Source: Roseateles puraquae
GTDB taxonomy: Bacteria > Pseudomonadota > Gammaproteobacteria > Burkholderiales > Burkholderiaceae_C
NCBI RefSeq assembly: GCF_002205845.1
Contig: NZ_NISI01000001.1
Location: 806,001-870,000, forward strand
Direction: 5' to 3'
Length of the DNA: 64,000 nucleotides
Part shown: piece by piece, positions 40,128 to 50,543 of the stretch
Numbering within the stretch: the stretch's first letter is position 1
How the letters are laid out: each line of letters opens with the position of its first letter
The notes under the pieces: model-generated
Seen by the model: the letters and a program-made list of their open reading frames with translations, nothing else
Database searches by the model: none
Told to the model about the DNA's origin: nothing
Translations under genes and position numbers: made by a program

Positions 40128-40146
40128 TGTAATGAGAATCATTCTT
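40128..40146 (-). promoter_or_regulatory. Fur box upstream of hemP
   Basis: TGTAATGAGAATCATTCTT matches the 19-bp Fur consensus GATAATGATAATCATTATC at 14 positions, including the full AATGA...AATCATT core. It is immediately before hemP, so iron repression of hemP (and possibly of the DUF2325 and glg genes downstream) is expected. Confidence 0.85.
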
Positions 40147-40184
40147 AATTGCAAGCCTGTCGACGCGCATCGCGGCCGGCACGC

Positions 40185-40955
40185 TCAGCCTTGCTGGCGG
40201 GCGCTCTCGTACAAGCAGATGGCGGCGGCGGCGGCAACGTTCAGCGACTCTTCGCCGCCCGGCTGCGGGATGCCCACCCGCAGCGCGCACCGGGCCATCA
40301 ACGCGGGCGACACGCCCTGCCCTTCGTGGCCCAGGACCCAGGCGCACGGCGCGGGCAATTTGACCCGGTGCAGCGGCTGGCTGTCGTGCGAGCTGGTCGC
40401 GACGAGCGGCACCGACAGCACCGCCAGATCGTCTGCCGCCAGACCCTCGACCAGCCGCAGCCCGAAATGCGCCCCCATGCCGGCACGCACGACCTTGGGC
40501 GACCACAGCGCCGCGGTGCCCTTCAAGGCCAGCACCTGCCGAAAGCCGAGCGCCGCCGCGCTGCGCAAGATGGCGCCGACATTGCCCGCATCCTGCAGGC
40601 GGTCGAGCACCACGCTCGCCGCTGCCGGGTCGATGGCCGGCTGGCTCGGCAGGCTCAGCTCGGCGCCGATCTGCGCCGGCGACTCCAGCCCGCTGAGCGC
40701 CTTGAACAGCGCAACCGGCACCACCAGCGCGCGCGGCGCCGACTCGGCCAGCGCAGCGAGCTGCGGGTCTTGCAGCGCGGCTTCTGTCAACACGACCAGT
40801 GCCGGCCGCCAGCCTCGCTGCAGCGCGGCCCGCAGCAGGTGGTCGCCCTCGATCCACAGGCTGCCGGTCTTGCGATAGCCCGAGGCATCGGCGGCAAGCT
40901 TGCGCAAGCGCACCAGCGCCGGGTTGTCGCGGGAGGTGATGGCGTCCAGCTTCAT
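40185..40955 (-). CDS. TrmH/SpoU-family RNA 2'-O-methyltransferase
   Basis: 256 residues. An N-terminal substrate-binding domain ([20 protein letters not shown]) is followed by the SPOUT knot motifs [29 protein letters not shown] and [20 protein letters not shown]. Methylates a ribose in rRNA or tRNA; the exact site is not evident. ATGA overlap with rnhB. ATG at 40955 chosen since the upstream open frame lies within rnhB. Confidence 0.9.
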   Translation of the reverse strand: MKLDAITSRDNPALVRLRKLAADASGYRKTGSLWIEGDHLLRAALQRGWRPALVVLTEAALQDPQLAALAESAPRALVVPVALFKALSGLESPAQIGAELSLPSQPAIDPAAASVVLDRLQDAGNVGAILRSAAALGFRQVLALKGTAALWSPKVVRAGMGAHFGLRLVEGLAADDLAVLSVPLVATSSHDSQPLHRVKLPAPCAWVLGHEGQGVSPALMARCALRVGIPQPGGEESLNVAAAAAICLYESARQQG

Positions 40956-41593
40956 GCGCAGCGGTCCGAGGGCGTGCGGACACCGACCTCGCGCACGGGC
41001 GCGAAGCTGCGGCGATGCCAGGGGCTCGCGCCATGTTCGCGCAAGGCGGCCAGGTGCTCGGCCGTGCCATAGCCCTTGTGGGTGGCAAAGCCATAGTGCG
41101 GATGGCTCTCGTGCATCTGCTCGCAGAAGAGGTCGCGCGCCACCTTGGCCAGGATGCTGGCCGCCGAGATGGCCTGCACCGTCGCGTCGCCCTTCACGAT
41201 GGCTTCCGCGGCCATGGGCAGCACCGGCAGCCGGTTGCCGTCGATGCGCACCAGGGCCGGCTTCAGGCGCAGGCCGTGCACGGCGCGCTGCATGGCGAGC
41301 ATCGTGGCCTGCAGGATGTTGAGGCGGTCGATCTCCTCGACCGAGGCCTGGGCGATGCAGCAGCACAGCGCCTTGGCGCGGATCTCGTCGTACAGCCGCG
41401 CCCGCTTGGCTGCCGTCAGCGCCTTGGAGTCGGCCAGACCGGGGATGGGCTGCAGGTCGTCGAGGATGACCGCGGCCGCGAACACCGGGCCAGCCAGCGG
41501 GCCGCGGCCGGCCTCGTCCACGCCGGCCACCAGGCCGGGCGGCGTCCAGTCGAGCGAGGCCTGCTCAGGCACCGAGGAGGCTCGCGATCGCAT
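40952..41593 (-). CDS. rnhB: Ribonuclease HII
   Basis: 213 residues from the ATG at 41593 (206 from a GTG at 41572). Removes ribonucleotides from [25 protein letters not shown] holds the Asp-Glu pair, with further acids in ALVRIDGN and the SILAKVARD helix. The ATG overlaps the end of lpxB by 29 bases, the GTG by 8; neither has a clear ribosome site, so the start is unsettled. Confidence 0.92.
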   Translation of the reverse strand: MRSRASSVPEQASLDWTPPGLVAGVDEAGRGPLAGPVFAAAVILDDLQPIPGLADSKALTAAKRARLYDEIRAKALCCCIAQASVEEIDRLNILQATMLAMQRAVHGLRLKPALVRIDGNRLPVLPMAAEAIVKGDATVQAISAASILAKVARDLFCEQMHESHPHYGFATHKGYGTAEHLAALREHGASPWHRRSFAPVREVGVRTPSDRCA

Positions 41594-42698
41594 CGCTGGC
41601 GCGCCGCGCGGTGTCTTGCCGCAACAGCGTGTGGAGGTCGACGAAACGGGTGTGCAGGGCGTCGCGGCGCGCCGCATCGGCGAGCAGTGCCTCGGCCTCG
41701 CGCGCCAGGGCCTCGGGCGTGCAGGCGTGCTGGATGAGCTCAGGCACCAGGAACTCACGCGCAAGGATGTTGGGCAGGCCCACCCAGGGCAGCAGGCCCT
41801 TGTCCTTCATGCGCCACCAGTTCAACCAGTTCATGCGGTAGGCGATCACCATGGGTCGCTTGAACAGCGCCGCCTCCAGCGTGGCGGTACCGCTGGCGAC
41901 CAGCGTCAGGTCGCAGGCGGCCAGCGCGGCGTGGGACTGGCCGTCGATGAGCTGGATGTCAACTCCGCCGAGCAGTGGCTCGACGAGGTGCCGCAGCCCT
42001 GGCACGACCGGCAGGATGAAGCGCCGGCCGGGTCGCGCCAGCAGGCGAGCCGCACCGATGAGGGCGGGGGCGATGTACTTGATCTCGCTCTTGCGACTGC
42101 CCGGCAGCAGTGCAATGACGGTGTCGTCGGCCGGCAGGCCCAGGGCCTCGCGGGACGCCGCGCGTGGCGGCTCCATCGGGATGGCATCGGCCAGCGGATG
42201 GCCGACATAGGTCGCGCCGATGCCGGCCTTGTGCAGGATCTCGGGCTCGAACGGGAACAGGCACAGCACATGGTCGGCTGCGCGGCGGATGGTCTCGACG
42301 CGCTCCGGCCGCCAGGCCCAGATGGACGGGCAGACGAAGTGCACCGTCTTGATGCCGGCCTCGCGCAGGCGGGCCTCCAGGCCGAAATTGAAGTCGGGCG
42401 CGTCCACGCCGATGAAGACATCCGGCCGGTTCGAGATGAGTCGCTTGCCGAGCTGCTTGCGGATGGACAGCAGCTCGCGGATGTTCAGCAGCGCATCCAC
42501 GTAACCGAAGATCGACAACTTGCTGTGAGGCCACCAGCTCTCGAAGCCCTGGGCCTGCATCTTCGGCCCGCCGATACCCTGGGACGCGAGCCCCGGCCAG
42601 CGCGCGCGCAGGCCTTGCAGCAGCAGGCTGGCCAGCAGGTCGCCGCTGGCCTCGCCGGCCACCATGCCGAGTCGGGGCGCCTTTTGCATGTCAGACAT
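41565..42698 (-). CDS. lpxB: Lipid-A-disaccharide synthase
   Basis: 377 residues. Condenses UDP-2,3-diacylglucosamine with lipid [39 protein letters not shown] and [10 protein letters not shown] are the GT19 motifs. Start at 42698 (MSDMQKAP); an ATG three codons later is possible. Separated from lpxA by a 147-bp hairpin-rich gap while lpxD-fabZ-lpxA are nearly contiguous. Confidence 0.95.
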   Translation of the reverse strand: MSDMQKAPRLGMVAGEASGDLLASLLLQGLRARWPGLASQGIGGPKMQAQGFESWWPHSKLSIFGYVDALLNIRELLSIRKQLGKRLISNRPDVFIGVDAPDFNFGLEARLREAGIKTVHFVCPSIWAWRPERVETIRRAADHVLCLFPFEPEILHKAGIGATYVGHPLADAIPMEPPRAASREALGLPADDTVIALLPGSRKSEIKYIAPALIGAARLLARPGRRFILPVVPGLRHLVEPLLGGVDIQLIDGQSHAALAACDLTLVASGTATLEAALFKRPMVIAYRMNWLNWWRMKDKGLLPWVGLPNILAREFLVPELIQHACTPEALAREAEALLADAARRDALHTRFVDLHTLLRQDTARRASDAIASLLGA

Positions 42699-42731
42699 CC
42701 TCGCCCAGCACAAGCCCTGCGGGCCGAGCGC

Positions 42732-42829
42732 CGGGCCGCTCCCGAGCCGGCCCGCGCAGGCGATGTACCTGCCGGTCGAACCGGCAGGTATCGCCGTCCC
42801 CTCGGGGGACCGGCCAAGGTACGCCTTGG
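42732..42829. repeat. Array of four hairpins in the lpxA-lpxB gap
   Basis: Four inverted repeats follow each other: 42732-42754 (CGGGCC-GCTC arms, one bulge), 42766-42790 (perfect 11-bp TACCTGCCGGT arms, 3-nt loop, extendable by GCGA/TCGC after a 2-nt bulge), 42796-42810 (GTCCCC arms) and 42814-42829 (CCAAGG arms). None has a T tract. Function unknown: RNA stability or processing element within the lpx transcript, or a repeat element. Confidence 0.7.
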
Positions 42830-42845
42830 ACGAGGGGCTTCACGA

Positions 42846-43634
42846 TCAGCGGACGATGCCGCGAGTGGAAGCGGCAAGGAAGGTCAGCATGGTGTCGATG
42901 TCGCCGTCTGCGGCGCCGCCCTCGCTGCCGCGCAGCGCCTCAATGGCGGCCTTGGCCTCGTCGAGCGTATGACCGCTGCGGTAGATGAGCTTGTACATCT
43001 GGCGGATGACACCGATGCGCTCGGCGCTGAAGTCGCGGCGCTTCAGGCCCACGACATTCACCGCCCGGGCTGACAGCGGATTGCCGTCCACCGTCATGAA
43101 AGGCGGCACGTCCTGGGCCACATGCGCCTGGAAGCCGATCATCGCGTGGTCGCCGATGCGCATGCGCTGCAGGATGCCGGTGAGGCCGCCGATGGTGACG
43201 TGGTCGCCCACCTGCACATGGCCCGCCAGGGTGGCGCCGTTGGCCAGCACGCATTCGTTGCCGATGACGACGTCATGCGCCAGGTGGCAATAGGCCATGA
43301 TCCAGTTGTCGTGGCCCAGGGTCGTCTCGCCGCGGTCCTGCACCGTGCCGACGTTCAACGTGCAGAACTCGCGGATGGTGTTGCGATCGCCGATGACGAG
43401 TGTGGTGGGCTCGCCAGCGTACTTCTTGTCCTGATTGGCAGCACCGATGGAGCTGAACTGAAAGAAGGTGTTGTCGCGCCCGATGGTGGTGTGGCCTTCG
43501 ATGACCACGTGCGGGCCGACCTTGGTGCCGGCGCCGATCTTCACGTGCGGGCCGATCAACGAGTAGGCACCGACCTCGACGGAGCTGTCGAGCTCGGCAG
43601 CCGGGTCGACGATGGCAGTGGGGTGGATGGCCAT
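42846..43634 (-). CDS. lpxA: UDP-N-acetylglucosamine acyltransferase
   Basis: 262 residues. First step of lipid A synthesis. [15 protein letters not shown] starts a left-handed beta helix of hexapeptide repeats; [13 protein letters not shown] carries the catalytic His120. ATG at 43634 chosen over an in-frame TTG five codons upstream. 11 bases after fabZ. Confidence 0.96.
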   Translation of the reverse strand: MAIHPTAIVDPAAELDSSVEVGAYSLIGPHVKIGAGTKVGPHVVIEGHTTIGRDNTFFQFSSIGAANQDKKYAGEPTTLVIGDRNTIREFCTLNVGTVQDRGETTLGHDNWIMAYCHLAHDVVIGNECVLANGATLAGHVQVGDHVTIGGLTGILQRMRIGDHAMIGFQAHVAQDVPPFMTVDGNPLSARAVNVVGLKRRDFSAERIGVIRQMYKLIYRSGHTLDEAKAAIEALRGSEGGAADGDIDTMLTFLAASTRGIVR

Positions 43635-43645
43635 CGCGCCGGTCC

Positions 43646-44107
43646 TCAAGCTTCAATACGGCGCATGGTGCACATCAGCTCGGCTTCAGCCGCCACCTGC
43701 TCACCCACCAGCGCGCGTGCCGCGAACTTGTAGATGCCGGCCTTGGCGCGGCCCAGGGTCACTTCCAGCACCAGCTGGTCGCCCGGCTCGACCGGGCGCT
43801 TGAAACGCGCACCATCGATGCCGGCGAAGTACACGACCGACTTCTCGTCGAGCACGATGTCCATGGTTTCGATGGCCAGCAGCGTGGCCGCCTGGGCCAG
43901 GGCTTCGAGCACCAGCACGCCGGGCATGACCGGGCGGTGCGGGAAGTGGCCGAGGAAGAAGGGCTCGTTGATGGAGACGTTCTTGATCGCCCGGATGCGC
44001 TCGCCCTTGACGAGCTCCACCACCCGGTCCACCAGCAGAATGGGGTAGCGGTGCGGCAGGCGCTTGAGGATGTCGTGGATGTCCATCGTGGTCGTGTCTG
44101 TCGTCAT
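43646..44107 (-). CDS. fabZ: 3-hydroxyacyl-ACP dehydratase
   Basis: 153 residues. Dehydrates 3-hydroxyacyl-ACP in fatty acid synthesis, competing with LpxA/LpxD for the same substrate. Hot-dog fold with catalytic His in [16 protein letters not shown] and Glu in [13 protein letters not shown] overlap with lpxD. Confidence 0.96.
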   Translation of the reverse strand: MTTDTTTMDIHDILKRLPHRYPILLVDRVVELVKGERIRAIKNVSINEPFFLGHFPHRPVMPGVLVLEALAQAATLLAIETMDIVLDEKSVVYFAGIDGARFKRPVEPGDQLVLEVTLGRAKAGIYKFAARALVGEQVAAEAELMCTMRRIEA

Positions 44108-45132
44108 TTTTTTTCAAGCGCGCGGACACGCTCGCGGAGGGTGTGGAGCTGGCGCAGCGTGGCTGCATTCTTCTGCCAGCTGGAATTCTCTTCGAAGGGA
44201 TGGGGGCCGCTGTAGACGCCTGGCTCCGAGATGCTGCGCGTGACGGTCGTGGCGGCGGAGATGTGCACGCCGTCAACCAAGGTCAGGTGGCCAATGATGT
44301 TGGCCGCGCCGCCGATGGTGCAGTTGGCGCCGATGCGGGTGGAGCCCGCCACTGCCGCACAGCCCGCCATGGCCGTGTTGCGGCCGATGTGCACGTTGTG
44401 GGCGATCTGGATGAGGTTGTCGAGCTTGACGCCGTCCTCGATGACCGTGTCGGCCAGGGCGCCGCGGTCGATGCAGGTGTTGGCGCCGATCTCGACGTCG
44501 TCGCCGATGGTGACGTTGCCGAGTTGCTCGATCTTGACGTAGCCGTCCTTGCTGGGTGCCAGGCCAAAGCCATCCGCACCGATGACCACGCCGCTGTGCA
44601 CCAGCCCGCGAGCCCCGATGCGGCAGCCATAGCCCAGCACGACCCGGGGCGCCAGGCGCGTGTCGGCGCCCACCTGGGCGCCGCGCTCGACGACGCAGTG
44701 CGCGCCGATGCGGGCCCGGTCACCGATGACGGCGCCGGCCTCGATGACGGCCAGCGGGCCGATGGCCACATCCCGCCCGAGCGTCGCCTGCGGCGACACG
44801 ATGGCGCTGGGATGCACGCCCACGTCGGCCGCCGGGCGGGTGCGGGCGGCCCACCACTGCGTGAGGCGGGCGAAGTACAGATAAGGGTCGGGCGTGACGA
44901 TGGCGGCACCCCGCGCCGCAGCAGCCTCGGCCTGGGCCGGCGACACGATGACGCAGGCGGCCCGCGTGGTGGCGAGCTGCGACTGGTAGCGCGGGTTGGC
45001 GAGGAAACTGATGCTGTCGCCGTCCGCCTCGTCCAGCGGCGCGATGCGGCTGATGCGCGTTTCGGACCCACCAAGCAAATCGCCGCCCAAGGCGGCGATC
45101 AGCTCAGCGAGCGCGACGGTCGTCGTGCTCAT
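44104..45132 (-). CDS. lpxD: UDP-3-O-acylglucosamine N-acyltransferase
   Basis: 342 residues. N-terminal uridine-binding domain, then hexapeptide repeats with [15 protein letters not shown] (catalytic His) and a C-terminal helix. The gene ends in a run of eight A (GAA AAA AAA then TGA) that abuts the fabZ start, a possible slippage site, though the reading frame shown here is intact. Confidence 0.96.
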   Translation of the reverse strand: MSTTTVALAELIAALGGDLLGGSETRISRIAPLDEADGDSISFLANPRYQSQLATTRAACVIVSPAQAEAAAARGAAIVTPDPYLYFARLTQWWAARTRPAADVGVHPSAIVSPQATLGRDVAIGPLAVIEAGAVIGDRARIGAHCVVERGAQVGADTRLAPRVVLGYGCRIGARGLVHSGVVIGADGFGLAPSKDGYVKIEQLGNVTIGDDVEIGANTCIDRGALADTVIEDGVKLDNLIQIAHNVHIGRNTAMAGCAAVAGSTRIGANCTIGGAANIIGHLTLVDGVHISAATTVTRSISEPGVYSGPHPFEENSSWQKNAATLRQLHTLRERVRALEKK

Positions 45133-45145
45133 GGCGGCGGGCGCT

Positions 45146-45655
45146 TTACTTCTGCGCGTTGAGCGCGTCGATCACCTTCTTGGTGATGTCCACGCGCGGG
45201 CTGAAATGGATGGCGTCTTGCAGGATCAGGTCGTACTTCTCGGTGTCGAAGATCTGCTTGATGACCTTGTTGGCCTTCTCGACGACCGCGGCGAGTTCTT
45301 CGTTGCGGCGCTGGGTCAGGTCTTCCTGCCATTCACGCTTCTTGCGCTGCAGGTCACGGTCCTTCTCGCCGATGTCACGGCTGCGGCGGCCACGTTCGGC
45401 CTCGGACAGCGTCGGGGCGTCCTTTTCGAGCTTCTCGGCAGCCGCGCGCAGCTTGCTTTCCTGGTCCTTCAGATCCTTCTCGCGCTTGCCGAACTCGGCT
45501 TCCAGCTTGGCCTGGGCGAGCTTGGCGAGGTTGGACTCACGCAGCACTGCCTCGCTGTTGACGTAGCCGATCTTCAGTTCCTGGGCTTGCACCGCAGAAG
45601 TGGCCACAACCATCGAAGCGGCCAGAGCCACCGATTGCAAGAGCTTGCTCATCAT
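45146..45655 (-). CDS. skp: OmpH/Skp-family periplasmic chaperone
   Basis: 169 residues. Signal peptide (residues 1-24, ending SAVQA), then [14 protein letters not shown] and a long charged coiled coil of tentacle type, ending in [12 protein letters not shown]. Carries unfolded outer membrane proteins to the Bam complex. Starts in a TGATGATG overlap with the bamA stop; either of two adjacent ATGs may serve. Confidence 0.94.
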   Translation of the reverse strand: MMSKLLQSVALAASMVVATSAVQAQELKIGYVNSEAVLRESNLAKLAQAKLEAEFGKREKDLKDQESKLRAAAEKLEKDAPTLSEAERGRRSRDIGEKDRDLQRKKREWQEDLTQRRNEELAAVVEKANKVIKQIFDTEKYDLILQDAIHFSPRVDITKKVIDALNAQK

Positions 45656-47982
45656 CAGAATGCAGTCCCGATCTGGAATTGGAATTTCTCGATTCTATCC
45701 GTGCGTTGTTTGCGGATAGGTTTGCCGTAGCTCAGGCGCAGAGGGCCCATCGGCGAGATCCACGACAAGCCGATACCGGCCGAGACGCGGATGGTGTCGA
45801 AGCTGACCTTCTCCTTGGCGTCGCTGCCCCACACGTTGCCGGCGTCCATGAAGCCGAAGATGCGGAAGCTCTTGTCGTTGCCGCTGCCGGGCACCGGCAG
45901 GTAGAGCTCGGCATTGGTGTTGAAGCGCCGATTGCCGCCGCTGTAGGAGCCGGTCACGTCCACGGGGCCGAGCGTGCCCGCCTCGAAGACGCGCACCGAG
46001 CCCAGGCCGCCGCCGTAGAAGTTCTTGAAGATCGGGTAGGGCTTGCCGCCCAGGCCCACGCCCCAGCCGAGCTCGCTGTTGACGCCCAGAGTGATCTTGT
46101 TGGTGATCTCGAAATACTGCTGGTATTGCAGGTTGATGCGGGCGTACTGCGCATCGCCGATGGCGCTCGCCTCGACGTTGACGCGCTGGTACTTGCCCTT
46201 CATCGGCGAGAGCACGCTGTCGCGGCTGTCGCGCTGCCAACCGATGGTCAGCGGCACGGAGTTGCTGCGCTGGCCGAACTGGTTGGCGAACAGGAAGTAG
46301 CTGTTGGGCAGGCCCTTGGACGTGGTGATGGTGGTCTGCTCGTAGCCGATACCGAAGAAGACGGTGTCGACCTCGGAGAACGGCACACCGAAGCGCACTG
46401 CACCGCCCTTGGTGACGTATTGGTACTCCTCGCCCAGGGTGTTGATCGGGCGGGTGGTGCGGTAGAACACGTCGATGGCGCGAGAGACGCCGTCGACCGT
46501 GAAGTACGGATCGACCGTGCTGACCTGCAGCTGCCGGCCGGTACGGGCGGTCGCGATGTCGATGCCGAGGTAGTTGCCCGAACCGAACACGTTGTCCTGA
46601 CGGATGGAGCCGGTGAAGGACAGCTTGGTCTGGCTGGAGTAGCCCGCACCCACCGTGATCGCGCCCGTGGGACGCTCCGCCACGGTCAGGATGACGTCCA
46701 CCTGGTCCTGCGCGCCCGGCACCTCCTGGGTGTCGATGTTGACTTCCTTGTCCTTGAAGTAACCCAGGCGCTCCACGCGGTCGCGCGAGGCCTTGATCTT
46801 CTGGCCGTCGTACCAGGCCGCCTCGAACTGGCGGAACTCGCGGCGGATGACTTCGTCGCGGGTGCGCGAGTTGCCGGAGATGATGACCTTGCGCACATAG
46901 ACCCGGCGCTGCGGCTCAGCCACGAACGTGACGACCACCTGTCCGGTTTCGCGGTTGATCTCGGGGCGGCTGTCGACGCGGGCAAACGCGTAGCCGTAGG
47001 TGCCGAAGAGGTCGCTGAAGGCGCGCGTGGTCGTGGCCACGGCCTCGCCCTGATAGGCCTGGCCCGGCTTCAGGTAGACGAGGTGCTTGAAGTCTTCCTC
47101 GCGGCCAAGGAAGTCGCCTTCGAGCTTGATGCCGGTCACGGTGTAGGGCTGGCCCTCGCTGACCGTGATGGCGATGCTGATGCTCTGCTTGTCCGGCGAG
47201 ATGGTGACCTGTGTGGAGGTCACGTTGAACTCGAGGTAGCCGCGGTTCAGGTAATAGCTGCGGATGGTTTCGAGGTCAGCGTTGAGCTTGGCTCGCGAGT
47301 AGCGGTCGGTCTTGGTGTACCAGGTCAGCCAGCCGCTGCTCGTCTGCTCCAGCAGGCCCAGCAGCGTGCTCTCGGAGAACACCTTGCTGCCGAGGATGCG
47401 GATCTCTGCGATCTTGGCCGGCTCGCCCTCGGTCACGTTGAAGCTGACGTTGACGCGGTTGCGCTCGATCGGGGTGATGGTGGTCGTGACCTCGGCGCCG
47501 TAGAGGCTGCGCGTGAGGTACTGGCGCTTGAGCTCCTGCTCGGCGCGGTCGGCCAGCGCCTTGTCGAAGGGCTTGCCTTCACCGATGCCGACGTCCTTCA
47601 GCGACTTGGTCAGCGCCTCGGTGTCGAACTCCTTCAGACCCACGAAGTTGACGTTGGCGATGATGGGCCGCTCATCGATGATGACGACGACCGCATCGCC
47701 TTCGATGTTGATGCGCACGTCCTTGAACAGGCCGGTGGCGAACAGCGCACGGAGTGCGGCCGCACCCTTTTCATCGTTGTAGATGTCACCGATGCGGAAA
47801 GGTAGCGACGCAAAGACGGTACCGGGGTCGGTGCGCTGCAGGCCCTCGACGCGGATGTCCTTGAGCACGAAGGGATCGACCGCCCAGGCCAGCCCCGACT
47901 GAAACAACCCCGCGATGGCCGTAGCCAGCAAGCCGAGGCGGAAGGGGCGACGCTTCGCTCCCGAACAGAAAGAAAAGGACAT
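45655..47982 (-). CDS. bamA: Outer membrane protein assembly factor BamA
   Basis: 775 residues. Signal peptide (to about LAWA, residue 34), five POTRA domains (about 40-430) starting VLKDIRVEGLQRTDPG, and a C-terminal Omp85 beta-barrel ending in the beta signal FQFQIGTAF with terminal Phe. The loop 6 motif, normally VRGF/Y, reads VRVF here (GGLGSVRVFEAGTLGP). Between rseP and skp as usual. Confidence 0.97.
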   Translation of the reverse strand: MSFSFCSGAKRRPFRLGLLATAIAGLFQSGLAWAVDPFVLKDIRVEGLQRTDPGTVFASLPFRIGDIYNDEKGAAALRALFATGLFKDVRINIEGDAVVVIIDERPIIANVNFVGLKEFDTEALTKSLKDVGIGEGKPFDKALADRAEQELKRQYLTRSLYGAEVTTTITPIERNRVNVSFNVTEGEPAKIAEIRILGSKVFSESTLLGLLEQTSSGWLTWYTKTDRYSRAKLNADLETIRSYYLNRGYLEFNVTSTQVTISPDKQSISIAITVSEGQPYTVTGIKLEGDFLGREEDFKHLVYLKPGQAYQGEAVATTTRAFSDLFGTYGYAFARVDSRPEINRETGQVVVTFVAEPQRRVYVRKVIISGNSRTRDEVIRREFRQFEAAWYDGQKIKASRDRVERLGYFKDKEVNIDTQEVPGAQDQVDVILTVAERPTGAITVGAGYSSQTKLSFTGSIRQDNVFGSGNYLGIDIATARTGRQLQVSTVDPYFTVDGVSRAIDVFYRTTRPINTLGEEYQYVTKGGAVRFGVPFSEVDTVFFGIGYEQTTITTSKGLPNSYFLFANQFGQRSNSVPLTIGWQRDSRDSVLSPMKGKYQRVNVEASAIGDAQYARINLQYQQYFEITNKITLGVNSELGWGVGLGGKPYPIFKNFYGGGLGSVRVFEAGTLGPVDVTGSYSGGNRRFNTNAELYLPVPGSGNDKSFRIFGFMDAGNVWGSDAKEKVSFDTIRVSAGIGLSWISPMGPLRLSYGKPIRKQRTDRIEKFQFQIGTAF

Positions 47983-47997
47983 GGGGACCGGGGAGTG

Positions 47998-49368
47998 TCA
48001 GTGCCAACCCGCGAACCGGGCGACGTCGTTGGAAAGGGCCAAGGCCATCATCAGCATCAGGATCAGCGCGCCTGCGCGCTGCAGTTGCCGTTGCCACCAT
48101 TCGGAGACGGGGCGGCCACTCAGACCCTCGAAAAGATGATACATGAGGTGCCCGCCATCAAGCATGGGCAGCGGCAGCAGGTTGAGCACGGCCAGGCTGA
48201 GCGAAATCTTGGCCAGGAAGTCGAGGAACGGAGAGAGCCCGGCCTGTGCGGACTGTCCGGCATAGTCGGCAATGGTGAGCGGGCCGCTGAGATTCTTTAC
48301 CGAAGCTTCACCCACGAGCATGCGCCCGAGCAGCCGGACGGTGGTGGCCGCCATGTCCCAGCTTTGCTCGACGCCGCGCCACAGGCCATCGAACAGGCCG
48401 TAGCTGACGAACACGCGCTCGGGCGGCGAGCCCACACTGACCTCCAGGCGTGCCACACGCTGGCCGCCCTCCTCCACCAGGCGAGGCGTCGCGGTGAGCT
48501 CCACCACCTGCCCCCCGCGCTCAACGCGCCAGGCCATGGGTCGGGGCTGATCACCGTCCCGCGCGTGGCGAATGGCGTCCCGCAGGAAGGCCACGTCCGG
48601 CACCCGCTGGCCGTCGATGGTCAGCACGCGATCGCCCGCCACGAGGCCGGCCTTCTCGCCCGCGCCACCCGGCACGACTTGACGGATCAGCGGCTCGCCC
48701 AGCGGCGCCAGACCGATGTCGCTGAACAGTCGCGCGTCCGGGGCGCGACCCGCGAGTTGGTCGGTGTCCAGACGCAGGCTGCGGGCGCTGTGGCCGCCCG
48801 GCGCCACCGCCGAGAGATAGATCGGCTCACCCAGCGCCTGGGCGCGGGCCACCGCGGACTGCAGGTCGGCCAGCGAAGTCACGTCCTGCCAGTCCTGCCC
48901 GTCAGCCGAGACCGCCTTCACAGCGTCGCCGGATAGCAGGCCGGCCCGTTCGGCCAGCGAACCCGCCGGCGGCGTACCGAGCACCGCTTTCGGCACCTCG
49001 CTACCCAACCAGGCCACGGCCGCGAACAGCACAATGGCCAGCACCCAGTTGGCCAGCGGCCCGGCCGCGACGATGGCCGCGCGCTGGCGCAGCGGCCGCT
49101 GGTTGAACGCCTGCTCGCGCTCGTGCGGAGCAACGACGCCATCACGCTCGTCCAGCATGCGCACATAGCCTCCCAGCGGCAACGCGCTGAGTGTGAACTC
49201 GGTGCCATCGCGGCCGACGCGACGCCACAGCACGCGGCCGAAACCAATGGAAAAGCGCAGCACCTTCACACCGCAGGCCCGGGCCACCCGGTAGTGCCCC
49301 CACTCATGCAGCGGTACCAGGATGCCGATGGCCACGAGGAACCAGAACGCCTTCTGGATCACATCCAT
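47998..49368 (-). CDS. rseP: RIP (site-2) zinc metalloprotease RseP
   Basis: 456 residues. Intramembrane protease cleaving anti-sigma factors such as RseA. Zinc motif HEWGH (21-25; usually HEFGH) in the first membrane helix, LDGGH in the last helical region, two PDZ domains between, and four membrane segments. Overlaps dxr by 10 bp. Confidence 0.95.
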   Translation of the reverse strand: MDVIQKAFWFLVAIGILVPLHEWGHYRVARACGVKVLRFSIGFGRVLWRRVGRDGTEFTLSALPLGGYVRMLDERDGVVAPHEREQAFNQRPLRQRAAIVAAGPLANWVLAIVLFAAVAWLGSEVPKAVLGTPPAGSLAERAGLLSGDAVKAVSADGQDWQDVTSLADLQSAVARAQALGEPIYLSAVAPGGHSARSLRLDTDQLAGRAPDARLFSDIGLAPLGEPLIRQVVPGGAGEKAGLVAGDRVLTIDGQRVPDVAFLRDAIRHARDGDQPRPMAWRVERGGQVVELTATPRLVEEGGQRVARLEVSVGSPPERVFVSYGLFDGLWRGVEQSWDMAATTVRLLGRMLVGEASVKNLSGPLTIADYAGQSAQAGLSPFLDFLAKISLSLAVLNLLPLPMLDGGHLMYHLFEGLSGRPVSEWWQRQLQRAGALILMLMMALALSNDVARFAGWH

Positions 49369-50543
49369 GAAGCCACCTGGCGCAACGCCACGTCACGGAC
49401 CCGCGCGTCGAGCGCCAGCAGGCCGTCAATGCTGCCGACATCACTGGCCGACAGCGCCACCGTACCCAGGCAGTGCTCGTTCAGCGCATGAATGCGGTCG
49501 AAGCGAAGCCGCCCATTCAAGAAGGCGTCCACCGCCACTTCGTTGGCGGCATTCAGCACCGTGGTGCTGCCCTCCGGCGCGCGCAGCGCCTGCCAGGACA
49601 GGTGCAGGCCCGGGAAGCGAACGGCGTCGGCCTCCTCGAAGCTCAGGCCCGGCGTGGCGAGCAGATCGAGCCGGCTGGCACCCGAGGTGATGCGTTCGGG
49701 GAAGGACAGACCGTAGGCGATGGGCACGCGCATGTCGGGCGTGCCGAGCTGCGCGAGGACGGACTGGTCGCGGCAGACCACCATCGAATGGATGATGCTC
49801 TGCGGGTGGATGAGCACGCGGATCTGCTCAGGCGTGAGATTGAACAGCCAGCGCGCCTCGATGACCTCGAGCGCCTTGTTCATCATCGTGGCCGAATCCA
49901 CGGAGATCTTGCGGCCCATGACCCAGTTCGGATGGGCACAGGCCTGGTCGGGCGTCACGTCGGCCAGCGTCTTCGGATCCCGGGTGCGGAAGGGGCCGCC
50001 GGAAGCCGTCAGCACGATGTGATCCACGCGCTGCGCCCAGGTGCTGCGGTCCTCGGGCAGACACTGGAAGATGGCGGAATGCTCGCTGTCGATCGGCAGC
50101 AGCGTCGCACCACCGGCTTCGACGGCCTGCATGAACAAGGCGCCGCCGACGACGATGGCCTCCTTGTTGGCAAGCAGCAGGCGCTTGCCCGCGCGGGCCG
50201 CGGCGATAGCCGGCGCCAGGCCTGCCGCACCCACGATGGCCGCCATCACGGTGTCGACCTCCGGATGCGCAGCGATTTCGGCCAGCTTGTCGGCGCCGTC
50301 CAGCACCTGGGTGGCGCTGCCGGCGTCGCGCAGACGCTCACGCAGCCGTGCCGCCGCGGCCTGATCAGGCATCACGGCGAAGCGGGGCTTACAGGTCAGG
50401 CATTGCGCGAGCAACTCGTCGACACGGCTCATCGCGCTCAGCGCGACGATCTCGTAGCGGTCAGGATGGCGGGCGACGACATCCAGCGTATTGACGCCGA
50501 TGGACCCGGTCGAGCCGAGGACGCAGACACGTTGGCGGTTCAT
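49359..50543 (-). CDS. dxr: 1-deoxy-D-xylulose 5-phosphate reductoisomerase
   Basis: 394 residues. NADPH motif [14 protein letters not shown] at the N terminus, [12 protein letters not shown], the metal/substrate motif [21 protein letters not shown]-like [11 protein letters not shown], and [15 protein letters not shown] pathway, with ispH at 3555. Coupled to cdsA by ATGA. Confidence 0.97.
   Translation of the reverse strand: MNRQRVCVLGSTGSIGVNTLDVVARHPDRYEIVALSAMSRVDELLAQCLTCKPRFAVMPDQAAAARLRERLRDAGSATQVLDGADKLAEIAAHPEVDTVMAAIVGAAGLAPAIAAARAGKRLLLANKEAIVVGGALFMQAVEAGGATLLPIDSEHSAIFQCLPEDRSTWAQRVDHIVLTASGGPFRTRDPKTLADVTPDQACAHPNWVMGRKISVDSATMMNKALEVIEARWLFNLTPEQIRVLIHPQSIIHSMVVCRDQSVLAQLGTPDMRVPIAYGLSFPERITSGASRLDLLATPGLSFEEADAVRFPGLHLSWQALRAPEGSTTVLNAANEVAVDAFLNGRLRFDRIHALNEHCLGTVALSASDVGSIDGLLALDARVRDVALRQVASWM

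Noticed and set aside
42732-42829. A CRISPR array or small ORF in the lpxA-lpxB gap.
   Set aside because: The units are unrelated inverted repeats, not direct repeats with spacers, and no frame with a start and ribosome site exists.
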